A stretch of 64,000 nt of DNA from Druceiella hillmani (GCA_039881145.1 JAYKKI010000007.1:42012001-42076000), one strand, 5' to 3'. Counted from the first letter of the stretch, positions 52,501-62,869 are shown. A program made the numbers and translations. Notes: a model not told the origin generated them from the sequence alone.

Positions 52501-54030
52501 TATCACTATCGTGTGTTAGCTAAATTCATTCATGACAGTTCCTACAGTTAATCTGATTTAGCCAACCTAACCAGCCTTTTGTAGACTATTAATTGAATCT
52601 ATTGTATTTTTGTTTTTTTTTTAATTTCACAAGTTTTTTAATACTTCAGCAAGTAATATAAAAAGATATATATTATATAGGCTTTCACTTGATTTGCTCG
52701 AACGGAACTGTGGGTATAAAATTATATTGAAATCTCCACAGAACTGACAAGCTCTCCAGTTGAGATTGGAAAATGGATGATTGGTCATTTATTAGCATTG
52801 TCACTTTCAAAATATTAGCAACAATGTCATCTAGGGTATCTTTCATCACTAAGTTTTGCTATCTCTGTTGATTGAAGCAGGGTCACAAGCCTTTTTCAAC
52901 CACTGACCAGTAGAAACTTTTTGAAGCATTTGTGTTACTATAGTAAAACAAAAACAAACTGTGTTTTTGAATGATTTCAGAACAGACAAAAAAATTAAAA
53001 AGTTTTTATATTATCACATAAAAATAAATGAACACATGCATTTAAAATCATGACAGAAAAAAAGTGAAAGGTAAATAAAGCAAATGTTATTTTTTCATAT
53101 AAAAAAGAAAAACAGACACATTTATTTTGTGTAAAGTGCACTCAAAGAAAAAAATATATGAAATGATAATAAAAAAACTATGTCAAAATAGAACTGTGTG
53201 ATATGTTATTTACATTTTTCTAATTTATAATATTCTGAATTGATAACCCCTGTTAGGTCATCCAAGTTATTTTTACTACACTGAGGGTACTGTTTTTCTA
53301 AAATTTATAAATATATATAAAAATTTTAAGTTATCAACTACTTTAATTCTTTAAATTTTATTTTCAGCAATTTAAAAAATTAGGGAGAATCCGAGTTTTG
53401 ATATTGTGTTGATGATATTTAACCAGAGTTTTGATATTATTTAGTGGTTGATATTGTTTTCAAGTAAGAAAAAATATCTGTCCACAAAATGAAAAAATAT
53501 CTACAGAAATATTTGAAGAAAACATTCATCAGCTCTTATACTATAATATGTGTCTTTGCAGATATTGTATTACTAAAATACTCTCACTATATTAGTCAGA
53601 TATTTTTTTCTATTGCAAATATTTGTTGAGGTTTTTATGACTATTACCATTTTTTGACTAGGACGTTATAAATGGAAATCATTCTAGTCTTTATTTTAGC
53701 TTTTTAAAACCCCTTTTTCTAAGAAATAAATGCTTATATATTGCCTGAGAATGTATCAAAAACTTTCAATGCAAACATCTTACCTTTAAGTCGATTTTTA
53801 ACAGTGTAAGTTCCAAATATCCAACAAAAATTGTTAATAGCTTCTATATTTTTTTCACCACTACTAATACAATGAATAGGTTCCCCAAAAAATTGTTTAG
53901 ATGTTACTAATAAGGAAAAACCTATTAACATTATAACAGTTAACTTATAATGCATTTTAAAAACATTGTTGTCGATGCAAACATTTTCGGATTTTAGAAA
54001 TGGCCGAAATGGCATAAATTTATCAATCAT
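41814..54030 (-). CDS. Innexin (innexin-2-related gap junction protein), complete
   Basis: Innexins form invertebrate gap junctions and hemichannels in the plasma membrane. Minus-strand exons: 53784-54030, 52016-52204, 47092-47228 and 41814-42326. All are GT-AG and phases fit, giving 361 aa, a normal family length. Landmarks: CIDNNVFKMHYK before helix 1 (about 30-46); extracellular loop 1 with Cys54 and Cys69; the family signature YYQWV (109-112) at helix 2, followed by FYLPRYLWKIWEGGRL; helix 3 after NFYAFRYAFCEILNCVNV; loop 2 with Cys239 and Cys257 (KVTKC, LLCILPLNVVNEK); helix 4 with VLWFWLLFLA; and the C-terminal motif GDWFILHQLGK. All four loop cysteines are present. It is closest to innexin-2 by eye but clearly diverged from the insect innexin-2 sequences I remember, so it may be a paralog; no symbol is assigned. 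The introns hold Tc1, mariner and other repeats. Confidence 0.95.
43530..43559. repeat. (TA)n microsatellite
   Basis: About 15 uninterrupted TA units in innexin intron 3. Confidence 0.9.
43830..44440 (-). pseudogene. Tc1-like transposase relic
   Basis: Minus strand, inside the innexin intron and in the same orientation as the gene. Blocks in order: VSTKIIRRRLEVAGIGAYLY (the end of the DNA-binding half), a degenerate middle, then LLMHDNTQPYTATVISEYLT (the second catalytic Asp in HDN), EISIEVLG, and LLDLNLIG where active copies read SPDLNPIE-like. A C-terminal scrap ILLTINKKYTQTDPGSFYRR lies near 43850. Several stops are present. The first catalytic Asp segment is missing. Terminal repeats were not located. 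Confidence 0.8.
44853..46022 (+). mobile_element. mariner transposon, 1170 bp, with inverted ends
   Basis: Left end CGAGGGGACGTTTTTAAGTG (44853-44872). The right end, read on the other strand from 46022, is CGAGGGGGCGTTTTTAAGTT. They are inverted with two mismatches in 20. A TA dinucleotide precedes the left end; the matching right-hand TA seems mutated to CA. It carries one defective transposase gene in the plus orientation, opposite to the host innexin. Confidence 0.9.
45032..45962 (+). pseudogene. mariner transposase with internal deletion removing the second catalytic Asp
   Basis: Starts MEKIEYFTVIKLL at 45032 and is frameshifted early, near 45090. It then opens at 45097-45753 with VYKWHSLFKQGRDSLEDEPR, the HTH region, and TGDETWVHQYEYESKQ carrying the first catalytic Asp. 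After KEKRGKLAQ (about 45712) the sequence jumps directly into GFDTLEHPPYSPDLAPSDYY, which needs a +1 shift. The roughly 10-20 residue block that normally carries the HDN-type second Asp is missing. The third Asp (SPDLAPSD) remains. The C-terminus (FSSDEEVKDAI) reaches a TAA at 45960-45962. It could not be active. Confidence 0.88.
46607..46758. repeat. Tandem duplication, 74-bp unit x 2
   Basis: Bases 46607-46680 are repeated at 46681-46754 with a single difference (CACTAT against CACGAT). Non-coding, in innexin intron 3. High identity indicates a recent duplication. Confidence 0.95.
46993..47038. repeat. Hairpin, 15-bp arms, 16-nt loop
   Basis: GGAATGTATTTATTT at 46993-47007 and its reverse complement at 47024-47038, about 50 bases past the donor of the third innexin coding exon. 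Confidence 0.85.
47945..47966. repeat. Perfect 22-bp palindrome without loop
   Basis: TATGCATATAA directly followed by TTATATGCATA, in innexin intron 2. Confidence 0.85.
49141..49260. repeat. Dispersed repeat copy 2 (no fold-back), partner of 18955-19150
   Basis: Bases 49143-49260 match the reverse strand of 18975-19108. They include AGATGTTGTAATACAAC, a GTGGTAAAG tract, TTAAAGAAAGTAGAAATAAT and AATAATGAATTTCTACAAAA. Here the sequence upstream of AGATGTTG is CCCACCTCA, not an inverted second arm. Compared with copy 1 it has lost three bases of the hammerhead-like core (CTGA to CTCA, GAA to AAA, C to T). Confidence 0.75.
50558..50585. repeat. Hairpin, 12-bp arms, 4-nt loop
   Basis: ACTGCAACATCA at 50558-50569 and its exact reverse complement at 50574-50585, in innexin intron 2. 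Confidence 0.9.
50695..50842 (+). other. Possible terminal exon or gene fragment of unknown identity
   Basis: An acceptor-like TTATATTCCAG is followed by an open frame reading LYFPDYAYMSGNLKND, then RIIGEITMILENPTSEQV, QEELPATAPSTSKM and TAA. The composition (acidic, Pro/Ser/Thr-rich tail) looks protein-like and the region is less AT-rich than its surroundings. It lies antisense within innexin intron 2. I recognise no family and find no upstream exon, so it may be a transposon or retrocopy fragment. Confidence 0.2.
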
Positions 54031-54543
54031 ATTTATAACAATATGTCAATCACGTTTTAAATACACAATTGTTTTGTAGCTGAATTAAATATACGGTTAG
54101 TTTAACATTCAAAATAATTTCAGGCAAACTTAATTAGAAAAATTCAACTTATTTGCTAACAACTTGCCGCTAAAACTAAACGAACTTTATGAAGTTTTCG
54201 AAAACCGGAAGAACGACACAAACTTTTAAATGAATATTATTTCGCGGACGGTCAATGGACTTTAGAATTAATTTTGATAGTATTTAAGTTGATGAGGTCA
54301 TATAAACTATAATTAAAATTAGAAAGTATTTCTATTTTCATTCTACAAATTTAAATAAAGATTATAATACTTTTTACTTTTTTCTTTTTTTAGAAATGTC
54401 GATATTTTTAAATCTTTTATTAAATTGTCAGTAGTGGTGGCGCGGCTAATTATTAAAACGCATGTAAATATATTGTGAGTAAATAATTTTACAAATGTAA
54501 ATTTAATGTTAGTAAATGATTTCTGTGTTAAACGCCAGTAGAT

Positions 54544-54641
<98 letters not shown>

Positions 54642-54748
54642 ATATATTTATATAGATTTTTGTATATATCTAAACAAAGATTAGTCTTTTCAGGCTGTAA
54701 TGGATTGCATATATTTTTATGGACTTTTATGTAGTGTAAGGTCATACC
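54031..54748. other. 5' flank of the innexin gene
   Basis: Presumed promoter and leader region. AT-rich; contains the (CA)n(TA)n tract from 54543. I see no dependable core promoter element. Confidence 0.4.
54543..54640. repeat. (CA)n(TA)n compound microsatellite
   Basis: About eight CA units passing into roughly 40 TA units. It lies about 500 bases upstream of the innexin start codon and about 110 bases before the left end of the second hAT element. Open frames on both strands (Ile-Tyr runs) are artefacts. Confidence 0.95.
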
Positions 54749-55182
54749 AAACGTGACCATTTTTATTTTTACTTAAAACGCGACATTGTCGAAATTGCGG
54801 CGATATAAATACTAATTTTATTGTCAATAAAAATACTAATTTTATATGTTGAGAACATTTATTTTAGAAAATAATATTTACAGTTAAATAATAACTAAGT
54901 AATTAATAAAAAAGTAGGAAAAGCTAATTATTATTATATTTTTCTAATGAATATATTTGTTTTTAATATAGCTAACGATGGTTTTAAATAAGAATGAAAT
55001 TCTTAGCTGATTTTATTAATATTTATTTTCGTTATCAAAATGGCTTTGAGAATACATACCGAATTTAAATTTACTTCAGGCGTCCACAATTTATTTATTA
55101 AAGAGAAAACTCAGAAAACGCATTTGTTCTAGGCAGGCATAAATTCAATTAAAATGCTAAAGTTTGCATGATTCAAATTGTT

Positions 55183-55224
55183 AATGTGGAAGTGTTTATA
55201 TTAGTATATAAACACTTCCACATT
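55183..55224. repeat. Hairpin, 18-bp arms, 6-nt loop
   Basis: AATGTGGAAGTGTTTATA at 55183-55200 and its exact reverse complement at 55207-55224, inside the decayed hAT element and just left of its inverted coding pieces. Confidence 0.95.
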
Positions 55225-55866
55225 TTCCACCACCCAACGATTTTCAGTCGAAATATTTAGATTATTCCAATCTGCAACTTTTTGAGATGGTAGATAGAAA
55301 TGAGTGAAAATTCATCGAATACTTCTCTATCTTTATGATAATAAACAAATCCCTTTTCAGTCAAAGTCAAAATATCTAATACCTTTTGAATATCTTTTCA
55401 GGCAAGTATTTTTTTTAAAAAATTCCTCTTCGGCGGATACCACTTTAAATGAATGATGTCCTAAAGGTTTGGTAAAAGACGAAGTACAGTACAAAACAAC
55501 GAGGTGTTTGAAGATTTATGGAAAACCGGAATATCATTAAAATACAGCTGGACTTTGTTTACCAGACGAACGCGCCTATCTAACAAGTATTTGATACGGA
55601 CATTCATTGAAAGTCGAAACCCTACTTGTTATGCTTGTAGTTAAATTTAATAAGGGCAGTTGCGAAAACTATTATGAGATTCTAAACAAAAACCCTGAAC
55701 TATTTACAAAATGTCATTCTAGCGACAAATATGAATTTAAAAATAAATTAGTTTAGTAAATTGCGTGTTTTCTTTATGTAATTTATTCACAAAACTTCGC
55801 TTTCACACAATATCCACAAAATGTCCTGCGTTCAATTTTCGGAAAGTTGACCACCTTAAATTTATA

Positions 55867-55867
<1 letters not shown>

Positions 55868-55936
<69 letters not shown>

Positions 55937-55968
55937 ATATATATATATGTATATATATGTATATATAC
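55868..55968. repeat. (TA)n / (TATATG)n microsatellite
   Basis: TA run passing into TATATG/TGTATA variants inside the decayed hAT element, similar in composition to 8887-9005. Confidence 0.9.
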
Positions 55969-56785
55969 TACTACGAGTTTAGTAACCTTATCGCTAGTTT
56001 TTGTATCGGTCCAATTCGAGAAGTTTATGGATCGATTCATCCAATCGATTTAATTTTCCAGATCGATCTAAAAATATATATTATTGTACTCTAAATAATC
56101 GATATTTCGATTAATCGATTTCAGATCGACGTACCTAGTAGTAGCCCGCTGCGGCTAGAACGCGCGGGACAAGTGTTCGTATTGCCTTAAATTGGTAAAT
56201 TTTCTGTGCTTATAGAAAAATATTTTTTTGAGATAAACATTTTTCAATCTATTTTATATATAGCTTTTGTAATTTTATTTCATGTTGTATAATTATGCTT
56301 ATTAAATGAAAATGTATTAAAAATTAGATTTATTATATTTTTAAATTATATTATAATAAATAATAATACATATTATTTTACTAGGTATATATACATATTA
56401 TGATACTGTTTGTTGAGATTAATTGAAATCGGACGATTCTACGTTCCAAAGCTTTCTTCGAGGACACCAGGACGGAGAACCGAAAAAAGGGATAGTACCT
56501 TTTAAAACAGAACGTATGGTCACATTAGTCCTACTTATCCATTGACAAGTACAGACTTTTATCTACAGACGCACATACACAAAGGTACCTTTTCACGATG
56601 GGTCATCATAGTGGACCACCGCGATGTGGCATCGTGTAGCAGGCACGATAGTTAAGGATGGCCCATCCCCATGGCGTACTGTGATTGCCCTTCCTGAAGA
56701 GGGACCTTAAGAGGAGCCAGCGAAATGAGCGCAGTTAGGGAGTATACACAGCAAAGTTTCAAATATTTAAAATAGATACGTTTTT

Positions 56786-57240
56786 AACCGGCTACAAAAA
56801 GGAGGAGGTTCTTAATTCGATATACTAGGAAACCACAATGGATAAGAGTACAAGACCTCTTTAAAAAAATTTATACCGAGTTTTAATTTATTTGCCATTT
56901 GGGTCTGATGACGAGTTTAATGGTAGTAATAGAACTCCTCAGTGATTAAGAGTAGGTTCATTGAGTATATACTCTTCAGAGATATCTTAAGGAGTCCTTT
57001 GCCCACAAATGGTAACCAGGGTCCGATGATGGAGGCGGAAGGTGGTGACAGGAAATCCTTAGTGGCGAGTCTCAGTGTTCGCGTTCGTTTAATTTTTATT
57101 GAAGAAGCTTTGGTCGTCCATCGATTTTGGGCTCGTTTCACTTGTCTGATAGGTTGTTTAATCACTAGCGGCCAGGATCTGATGATAGAATCGAAAGATG
57201 ATGACAGAAACTTCTCAGCTGGATTATAATCTCTAGGCAA
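56786..57240. repeat. Insect interspersed repeat with degenerate internal units
   Basis: Begins TTTAACCGGCTACAAAAAGG then AGGAGGTTCTTAATTCG, a motif I know as very common in Lepidoptera and some other insects. It then contains three related blocks starting GGGTCTGATGACGAG (about 56905), GGGTCCGATGATGGAGGCGG (about 57020) and GGATCTGATGATAGAATCG (about 57175), each followed by GGTGACAGGAA-like sequence. Frames on both strands are open but reflect the repeat, not a gene. Confidence 0.65.
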
Positions 57241-59096
57241 AATTCATATGTGCAGGTATTTACCTGTATTTTTGTATTTACAAAAGCAAGAAGCAAATAA
57301 GATATATGTAGGTAAATAGGTTAGATAGTAAGTAACTATCTATAGGCATGTACGAAAGCAACAAACGACTAAGATATATTAGTCGGCAACTAGGTAGGTA
57401 ACTGTGTGTACCTACGTGGGCATTTAAAAAGGCATGAAGTAGGTAGGTAGTTATGTACAGATATTAGTTGGTTATCTATTAACGTTGACAACAATTAGCT
57501 GTTGACCAAAACTGTTAATATTAACAGTTAATGTGTTTAGGCGCATACTATAGTTAATATAAACATCACGCCGAAAATGGCGGCGCAACGACGCTTTGTT
57601 TACAAATTTCTAAGTGTTACGGACTCGGGCATCCGTCAAATGTTTACATCAACACAATAAGTTAAATCTGATAATTATATGGAGCTAGGGTCATTCAATA
57701 CGTAAATAATAAATATAGAAAAGAATGCTGTGCGGATTGTTACTCAACTCGTTCGATTCATTTAAAATTTTTCTGCTAAAATTAAACCATATAAATCAAA
57801 ATAAATTATTTTAAGCAAAATTAGTTGTGCATTGTAAATATAGTGTTTAGAACGTCACATGACTGTAACATAAGAATAATTAGGAAATTTATTACCTTGA
57901 AAGCTAATGTAATATATCCATTATTTCACAAACAAATTTCGTTTCAGATATTTTGAATAAATTTACAAAGTTTCTTGACCCAGCACACACAAACACAAAA
58001 AATATCTAGTAAATTAATATTGATTATTAACACTAAAAGTTCGTGTCTATCTAACACTTTTAAACAAATTAAAAACGTAATTTGATATAAAAATTCTCGT
58101 ATTTAAATCTGTAAAAAATAACTAGTCATATATTTGCACTAAAAAGTCAGACATAATTAATTTCTTATTAATTTTAAAATAAAATGTAAAATTTTACCTA
58201 TAAAAATGTTGATTAATAACACTAAAAAGTAACAGTGCATTTCAAATTTGATAAATGGTGGAATGCGGTGTTTTCGCAGGTATTCACGGGTTATTTCTCT
58301 GAGCGGCGTTGAATAATGTGTGCAAGTAAAAGATAACAAATAATTATGAATAATATTTTGAAATTTCTGAACAGGAAATTATCTTTTAAATTTACTTTAA
58401 CGATAATCAACTATTTTTGATTCAACAAATAACGTCTTTTTATGTTCGACACTTATTTCCTGACACCGTGTATACGAAGGCATGAAGCGATTAAAATATT
58501 AAGTAGGTAGGTAGATAGGTATGTATATACAAACGCATGAAGTACTGACTATGGCAAAGCCAAGAGAAGGAAATATTGATATCTCCGTAGGATATACGTG
58601 GTAAATTAATTAGGGACATTAGTACTAGATGATTAAGATTTTCTTCTAGTTCGCGTAAATTGTATATCCATGGGACATTTATGTTATGCTTATGTTAATG
58701 TTGACGAGTGAGTATATTAATATTGTAAATATTATAATAAGTAGAGTAAATTAGGTAAAATAGCTGTGTAAAAATATGTATTTTATGGAAACTTAAAAAA
58801 TAACTACTCTTGCTTATTACTTGATTATCTGGCAAAACAGAAAGTAATTATAAATAAGAACTTGTCCTTATTGATAATTAAAACTGATATTAATGTACTA
58901 CAGTACAATTTAGGATTCAGTATGGTTGCCATTTTAGGATATAATCATCTTAATTGGCGTGTCATAGACAATACCAAATTAGTACATGTTTCTATACAAA
59001 AGTTGTTCCAAACTTCTTGAAAAGTGTCATAAAGTTGATTTATAATGCCAGTGCGTCGAATTGCGACTTTTTTGGACTTCGTACCCCAGGTACACA
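57241..59096. other. Intergenic DNA with TAGG-rich tracts
   Basis: TAGGTAGG-type tracts recur at 57290-57480 and 58500-58530 between AT-rich stretches. A small GC-rich patch at 57570-57660 holds a 27-codon frame beginning MAAQRRFVYKFLS (57578) that I cannot assign. Nothing else recognised. Confidence 0.45.
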
Positions 59097-59330
59097 TCCT
59101 ACTAAAAGGCATGCTTGATTGCTATTGTGTAGAGTGCTTGTTTGTAGCACGTTCTCGACGTTTATACATTTGGTAATAATGTGGTACAATCAGAAACCTA
59201 TTTGTTATGAGCATGCTTCTTTTACAGTCTGCTTATAGCAAGTTCGAGATAATTGTGCTTTATACTGGCAGCCAAAATAGAGGTGGCCCGCATAAGAAAC
59301 GATTTAAATATTATTATATTAGTTTTTCAA
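59097..59330 (+). repeat. Dispersed repeat, copy A (partner at 62379-62610)
   Basis: Aligns with 62379-62610 in the same orientation at roughly two thirds identity by eye. Anchors are ATGCTT-TTGCTA, GTTT-TAGCA, CCTATTT-T-AT, TTCT-TT-CAG and GAGATA. A further block (GAATGCATTCACTGCGA on the minus strand, about 59395-59415) corresponds to GAATGCGTTCACTGCGA at 62791-62807. The two copies flank the Harbinger relic, so they may be ends or satellites of that element. Confidence 0.55.
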
Positions 59331-60084
59331 TCATAAAAAAATAATTTCGAAAAAAAATATGGGCCAAAAGAGGAATACAAAACTGGCATTCTCGCAGTGA
59401 ATGCATTCAGAGTCGCTTCGGAGCAAACTCCTCTCTATTCCCAGTGCATACCTAAATACGAAAAAATAGATTGACAGGCCATTAAGTAGCGTGATCTATT
59501 ATAAGCATACTCTTTTTGTGTACATGTGCTAAAGGTACGGATACATATGCTCATTAGTAGCAGAAAATCATTTAATTGGGAAATTGCTACCTACTAACTT
59601 TTGTGTATAAAACATTGCTAGTATTCAGATTGCTACGTTAGGCGCGGATGGAAAGGGATATGCTGTTAAACACGTCTGAATGCTAGTATCGATTAATCAA
59701 TAGTTGGCGACGGATGTTCACGCGAGTGAAAATAAATCGAAAATAGCCCGCTGGGGAGACAACAAAATTGCATTTCTTGACTCACTGTCGGAGTCACGAG
59801 GGTTTTGGAATGCTTTCAATTTTGAGAGATACTGAATCCCAGATTGGTACCTATATGTAGCTTGTATGTCGATCATACGGCCGTGGGATCGCTTCTATTA
59901 TTTGTGCATAAACGTTTCTTCTCGCTAATGCTTGTTGGAGGCATGACTATTACGTGTCGGGGATAAACTATCAAAGGCTATGCACAGTTACTGTCTCTAT
60001 GCTCCTGGTATCACAATATTTTGCTGTATATCATCAAAACCGACACATCATTACCTAATGTACATAAGGATGTTCTTCGAAGCC

Positions 60085-60600
60085 AATTTTATGAAGAGCA
60101 AGCAGTCAATGTAATAATATCAACTTTATCAGGTTTCATATCTATGGTATTCAGAAAAGCACGACATCTTGTTATTAAAATGCCAAATGTATTTTCAGCA
60201 ATTCATCTAGCTTTCTATAAATGATTGTTAAATATTTTTAAGCGTTGGTACTAATCCATATAGTTTCATAAGATAGTACTTTAGAGCAAAAGCAGTGTCT
60301 CCTATTATATCTGATTGCTTCGATAAATTGAGAGTATTTCTATCCAACGCTTGTCATTTCAAGCTCGATTGTTCAAGAACGCCTCCATTAGAGTCTTTCC
60401 ATTAGTTCCAATCTCCATTTACGAAAAACGATACTCATCATCAATCAATGCCAACGTGGTCACTCTTGTAATTATAGTAATCTGAATTATCACCAGGAGC
60501 AAAACATGTATGTTTTCCACCCTTTGTTTAAACACATCCTGGGAAATTTCATTTAGTTCGAAATCTATGTTCAATTTGCTGGCATTCTTCATAGTATGGA
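60085..60600 (-). pseudogene. PIF/Harbinger transposase relic
   Basis: Minus strand, frames shifting. In order: EECQQIEHRFRTK then NFPGCV and GGKHTCFAPGDNSDYYNYKS (about 60480-60598), where functional members read NFPxCxGAIDGKH, so the first catalytic Asp is lost. Next DDEYRF, then a degraded GGVLEQSSL-like block, SDIIGDTAFALKYYLMKLYG (about 60250-60310), and the C-terminal AENTFGILITRCRAFLNTID with MKPDKVDII (about 60105-60215). This block order and the GDxAFxLK motif are diagnostic of Harbinger transposases. Stops and frameshifts throughout. The N-terminal part is not found. Confidence 0.82.
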
Positions 60601-61139
60601 ATATGATAAATAAAAAGCAACTTACCTTAGTAATCAGAACGAAAAGATAACTTATTATTATTTATACTTTTTTTACAGATTATAATCATCATTTCAAGAT
60701 CCTCAGCAAGTGGATACAGGTGATAATACAACACTAACGTAATGTCCTCGTTATCAACTATTAGCATAATGTTTCCGCAGCCAAAGACTGAGGAAGAACG
60801 ATTACAATCTCGCTCATCTAGCAAGTATCCGATAGGGCGAAAAACGAAAGAATCAGGAAGAATTAATTCATGATGCTCTAATTTGTTTGCAACATATATC
60901 TTCTGTCATAAATAACAGGGCACAAGGAGACAAATTTCATTATTTTGAACAGAATGTTACATCGTAATTGCGAGCTCTAGTATCGTATGAAGCCGTACGA
61001 ACTAAAATTTAAAAACTTCTTTTCAGCTAGGGGTCGTCGTGCGTATCCAAACCTATCTGCTCTTTCATATTCCATACTCCCAGTTTCAAGCATAAAAACT
61101 AGAACTAATTCCACATTTGCTACTTCAAGAATCAGTTAC

Positions 61140-61450
61140 TTTCTACTCTAAATACTCAATCCATAACTTATTCCAAATTTATTACTTCAAACACGCAATC
61201 CGTGACACTTCCAAATCTAAAGGCTCGACCCATGATTTATTGCACATTTCCTGCTTCAAACACATAGCCTATGACACTTCCAGTTTTTAATACTCTACTC
61301 ATGAAAATTCTTGCTGCCAACATTCAATCTATGGCTTATTTCAAGCTCCCTGCTGCAAACGCACAACCCATTACAATGCCTGTCCCAAACATTCCTCCTA
61401 TGACTGAAAATACTGTTAAACTCTTCATTCAATCTTCCAAGAAATTGACA
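61140..61450 (+). repeat. Degenerate tandem repeat encoding an 11-13-residue period
   Basis: One forward frame is open from about 61140 to the stop at 61451-61453, apart from one TAG at 61265. It shows a repeating pattern: NTQSITYSKF, NTQSVTLPNL, NT-PMTLPVF, NIQSMAYFKL, NAQPITMPVP. At DNA level this is a minisatellite with a unit of about 33-39 bp (for example CTTCAAACAC-CA-CC-ATGACACTTCC). It could be a worn coding repeat or simply a minisatellite whose unit length is near a multiple of three. Confidence 0.55.
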
Positions 61451-62378
61451 TAGTCCTGTTGAGTACAGCGTAGCAACTTTTCTAAACTCTTCCAGGCTTT
61501 ATGTAATAAATCTTATTTCAATTATTTACATACTTAATAAATCTGATTTAATGATTGCGGCGACTCAAATATAATTGATTGAATTTTGTTTTTTAGTTTG
61601 TTACGACTACTAAAATTAAGTGTATTTAGTTCAATTGATTCTTTTACTCATCCGCAATAAAATAATTTAAAGCCACGGACATTGCAGCAGATACTTCAAA
61701 TATCTCATAAAATGAATTTTAATCGATATTCAAATGAGTTCTAATCGATAATCTTATAAAATGAGTTCTAATCGATTTTCCAACCTCGTGAAATGCTTCT
61801 GACGTGGTTAAATAATCTCTGACAACTAGATATCTTATTGCAATTTCCAATTTTCCTACAGTCGGAATTGCATTCACTTATGAGTATCTCCCTTTTGAGT
61901 GACGCTTTCAACTTTAGAGAGCAAATCAGTAAATTTCTGCGTAGGCACGCGTAAACGATTTTAATAACCGTTGCTGTAGAGACGCGAGAAGACATCTTCA
62001 CGCCACTCTACTATTAAACGATTACTTGCTCCTAGGTCTGCTCCTCTAGATAATAAATCACGACCCAAATAGTTCATTTTCTTTTCTTTTTGACGATACA
62101 ATTTTTTTAAAGCATTGAATTGCAAGCAATTAGATTATTTTTTCGAGTTCTGTGCAAAGGGAACTGGTTCCATTATATCGTTGTAATAATACTGTTTTGA
62201 TTTTTTTTCCAAACATTTCATTCTATTTAAAAGTATGTCTATTTTAAAGTATACTTTAAACAATCATGCTTATCACAAGAAAACGTATACAGTTCGAGAG
62301 CATGCTAGTTTCAAGTGTGCTCATAAACATTCGTTTTTTATGAGCATGTGTATCAGTACCTTAAGGCCAGGAATACAC

Positions 62379-62610
62379 ATGTTATTAAAAATACATGCTT
62401 AGTTGCTAACAGGCAGCGTGCTCGTTTATAGCATGCTCTCAGTGTGTATATATTTTTTTAGTAAAGCAGCACAGTAGGAGGCCTATTTATCATAAGTATG
62501 TTTCTATTGCAGCGTGATTATAATAGGCCCGAGATATATATGCTTTTATATCGACAGACCAAATGGAAGGGCTCCGTATATGAAACACATTAAGTAGTAT
62601 TATATTTGTT
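62379..62610 (+). repeat. Dispersed repeat, copy B (partner at 59097-59330)
   Basis: See copy A for matching anchors. Downstream, this copy runs into the 23-bp-arm hairpin at 62610-62667 and a block matching 59395-59450 in inverse orientation. Confidence 0.55.
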
Positions 62611-62667
62611 ACTATGTAGCATTTACTCGAAATTAGTACGTAATTTTCGAGTAAATGCTACATAGTA
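62610..62667. repeat. Hairpin, 23-bp arms, 12-nt loop
   Basis: Arm 62610-62632 (TACTATGTAGCATTTACTCG then AAA) and its exact reverse complement at 62645-62667, directly after dispersed-repeat copy B. Confidence 0.95.
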
Positions 62668-62869
62668 GCAATACGAAAAGAGCATGCTCGTCAAAGAGCA
62701 CAGCACTTAATCGCACAGCAACCTACTTTTCATGCTTGTTAGGATGCGGTATATGGTGGTGGAAGAGGGGAATATGTTCAGAAGCAAGTCTGAATGCGTT
62801 CACTGCGAATTTGTTCGCTTTGCGTATATTCCTTTTCTACTTTTGTCTTATATTTATTGTAACATATTT

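Larger units (their letters stand above)
54749..56527. mobile_element. Decayed hAT element related to the one at 27.7-30.0 kb
   Basis: Left end AAACGTGACCAT (54749-54760) and right end ATGGTCACATTA (56516-56527) match the ends of the 27748-30018 element. Flanking octamers GTCATACC and GTCCTACT agree at 6 of 8 bases, a worn target duplication. The right subterminal region shares GGACACCAGGAC with the first element (GGACACCGGGAC there). Inside, 55270-55440 (minus) encodes a piece like VLDILTLTEKGF and VFDEFSLIS. Bases 55595-55740 (plus) encode the C-terminal block HSLKVETLLVMLVVKFN ... SSDKYEF. It is older than the first copy, with an internal inversion and a microsatellite. Confidence 0.8.

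Noticed and set aside
56917..57240. About 100-aa ORFs on both strands
   Set aside because: They coincide with an interspersed insect repeat with internal repeated blocks; open frames on both strands reflect repeat composition.
60021..60224. 67-aa plus-strand ORF
   Set aside because: It overlaps the Harbinger transposase relic, whose family-diagnostic motifs are on the minus strand.
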